Assembly: GCA_014360385.1 (NCBI GenBank)
Contig: JACIXO010000058.1
Span: 1 to 7,724 of the forward strand
Direction: 5' to 3'
Length of the DNA: 7,724 nt
Origin: Actinomycetota bacterium
GTDB lineage: Bacteria > Actinomycetota > Humimicrobiia > Humimicrobiales > Humimicrobiaceae
Shown piece after piece: positions 6,347 to 7,724 of the stretch. A program made the position numbers and the translations under genes. Under the pieces are notes generated by a model that was not told where the DNA came from, searched no databases, and worked only from the letters and a program-made list of their open reading frames with translations. Position 1 is the stretch's first letter. Every line of letters starts with the position of its first letter.

Positions 6347-7594
6347 TTAATCTGTTGCTCTTGTAACTTTTAGCATAATGAATGTAAATCCAGTTAGTAT
6401 GACTACAATAAAGAGGCCTAATGCAGCAGCAAGACTATATCTATTGAATGTGAATGCTGCTTTGTACAAAGCAGAGGCAATTAAATCTGCGTATTCTACC
6501 CCTGATCCACCACCAGCACCCGTGCCAGTCATTAGGTATACTACATTAACGATATTAAAACTCCAAATGAACCCCAATAACGCTATTGGCAGTAGTACAG
6601 GCTTAAGTAGAGGTAATGTGATATATCTGAAACTTTGAAAAAAGCTTGCTCCGTCAATTGCAGCAGAATCGTAAAATTCTGGAGAAATGCTTTGCATTCC
6701 TCCTAGTATAACTACCATGTTGAATGGAGTTCCTAACCAGATGTTTACAATCAAAACCATTAAAAATGTCCAGAATGGATGTGATCTCCATGGGATACTA
6801 TCAATCCCTAGGGTTTGTAGTATCGGGATCATGTTAGCTATCCTGCCAAGGAATGCATTCACTGCTCCATAAGTAGGGGCAAATTCTGATCTCCATACTA
6901 GAATACTAATAACTTGGGGTATAGTCCAAGGAATGATTAATAGGGTTCTATAAACAGATCTCATGAATAATTTTTGGTTCAGCAAGAGTGCTAGTATTAA
7001 ACCGAAAAGTATTTGAAAAAAAACATTTAATGAGCTCCAGATGAAGTTTCTAATTATGAGCCACCACGTAGGAGTCACATACATTACAGAGGTGGTGAAG
7101 ACTTTTACAAAGTTAGAGATTCCTACAAAGTTGAGTTTTCCCTCAGCTACAAATTTACCTAGTGTGTATAAATTCAAGTCTACAAAGGATAAGTAAATCT
7201 GAAAGAAAAGGGGAAATAAGACTAAAGCACACAGCCCAAGGAAGCCAGGTACCACTAGGAGAATTGGTGTTTTATACTTATACAAAAATCTGGAAATAAG
7301 TAGAGCAACTATACTCTCAACAATAAGCGTATACCCAAGCACTTTTAAAAGGGTTGGATTCTCCAAAATTTTAATTACACTTGCTGGGGTTCTGAGTTTC
7401 TGGACAACCAGGTAAATAAGTCCCGATAGTATGGGTATGCCTAATAATAAGAAGGCTATTTTGTTTAGAGATCTAGCATATTTGAAATGGAGATACAGAA
7501 AGAGTTCTATTATGGCTATACAACCCAATACAATACTGGCATAGCCTGCTACCTTTGGTAGATTGTTAACTATGGTACTAAACACAGCTCTCAC
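6347..7594 (-). CDS. Carbohydrate ABC transporter permease, MalF-type (CUT1 family) with N-terminal membrane extension
   Basis: A 415-residue permease, longer than the roughly 300 residues usual for MalF-like CUT1 proteins. The core begins near residue 110 (TPILLVVPGFLG) with the standard first helix and the LSFVDLNLY segment. The EAA loop is at about 307-330 (SAAIDGASFF, then ITLPLLKPV), followed by a glycine-rich loop (GTGAGGGSG, 357-365). Ahead of the core, residues 1-105 add about three hydrophobic segments (near 16-36, 44-64 and 83-105). The start is uncertain: GTG at 7594 has AGGTG four bases upstream, while GTG at codon 4 (7585) has AGGTGA five bases upstream. An in-frame stop lies 15 bases before the first GTG. 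It probably belongs to an operon with the MalG-like gene and an upstream gene, perhaps a binding protein. Confidence 0.92.
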   Translation of the reverse strand: MRAVFSTIVNNLPKVAGYASIVLGCIAIIELFLYLHFKYARSLNKIAFLLLGIPILSGLIYLVVQKLRTPASVIKILENPTLLKVLGYTLIVESIVALLISRFLYKYKTPILLVVPGFLGLCALVLFPLFFQIYLSFVDLNLYTLGKFVAEGKLNFVGISNFVKVFTTSVMYVTPTWWLIIRNFIWSSLNVFFQILFGLILALLLNQKLFMRSVYRTLLIIPWTIPQVISILVWRSEFAPTYGAVNAFLGRIANMIPILQTLGIDSIPWRSHPFWTFLMVLIVNIWLGTPFNMVVILGGMQSISPEFYDSAAIDGASFFQSFRYITLPLLKPVLLPIALLGFIWSFNIVNVVYLMTGTGAGGGSGVEYADLIASALYKAAFTFNRYSLAAALGLFIVVILTGFTFIMLKVTRATD

Positions 7595-7596
7595 CT

Positions 7597-7608
7597 GACA
7601 CCTGTGTC
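7597..7608. repeat. Short palindrome GACAC-CT-GTGTC just upstream of the MalF-like gene
   Basis: Five-base arms with a 2-base centre lie two bases before the first GTG start and overlap one of its two possible ribosome binding sites. A bound protein here could affect translation or transcription, but the size is compatible with chance. Confidence 0.25.
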
Positions 7609-7675
7609 TTTAACTTTTCTTTGTGTTAGGTCTTAAAGGAACTCAATATTTTAACTAGGGTCAAAATCAACTTCA

Positions 7676-7723
7676 TCAAAACACTTCAAAGATATCTGGG
7701 TGCATTATTGGATCAGACTGCCA
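7676..7723 (-). CDS. Possible 3' end of an upstream gene (perhaps the sugar-binding protein)
   Basis: One minus-strand frame is open from the window edge for 15 codons, reading WQSDPIMHPDIFEVF, then a tandem TGA TGA. The other two frames hit stops within six codons. A gene ending here would sit 81 bases before the MalF-like start. That is where a CUT1 solute-binding protein is usually encoded, but the tail is too short to recognise and could be non-coding. The gap from 7595 to 7675 holds no clear terminator. Confidence 0.3.
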   Translation of the reverse strand, partial: WQSDPIMHPDIFEVF

Positions 7724-7724
7724 G

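Overview
The window is AT-rich and densely coding. It carries GTG as well as ATG starts and strong AGGAGG-type ribosome binding sites, including AAAGGAGGTG in front of the URO-D-family gene. The gene families are a FadR-type GntR regulator, a zinc sugar-alcohol dehydrogenase, a URO-D/MtaA-like protein, a cytoplasmic glycosidase-like protein and MalF/MalG-type permeases. Together these suggest a low-GC Gram-positive-like anaerobe (Bacillota/Clostridia) or a saccharolytic thermophile with similar translation signals. That placement is inference; no rRNA or phylogenetic marker is present.

Layout. Bases 2-676 (+) are the 3' part of a GntR/FCD regulator whose start lies just left of the window. 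A 233-base gap with an AT-rich inverted repeat leads to a zinc-dependent medium-chain dehydrogenase of the sorbitol/iditol type (910-1941, +). It converges, 19 bases apart, on a URO-D superfamily protein (1961-2965, -). A perfect 9-bp hairpin overlaps this junction. A 211-base gap with repeated TAGCAT/ATGCTA motifs separates URO-D from a 719-residue protein resembling DUF6259/TIM-barrel glycosidases (3177-5336, -). Its stop codon sits in a 15-bp tandem duplication. Upstream on the same strand are an inner-membrane sugar ABC permease pair, MalG-like (5481-6335) and MalF-like (6347-7594). At the right edge, 15 codons may be the end of a further gene, possibly the solute-binding protein.

How the genes could work together (inference). 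The permease pair, with a binding protein and an ATPase that are not in the window, would import an oligosaccharide or glycoside. The glycosidase-like protein, which lacks a signal peptide, would cleave it in the cytoplasm. The dehydrogenase would oxidise a released polyol or sugar, and the GntR/FCD protein would sense an acidic intermediate. The URO-D protein is the unexpected member. It has an H-x-C ... C zinc-site pattern like methylcobamide methyltransferases, but no corrinoid protein is encoded beside it. This is best read as a carbohydrate-utilisation locus with one poorly understood component. No CRISPR array, insertion sequence, tRNA or rRNA was recognised.
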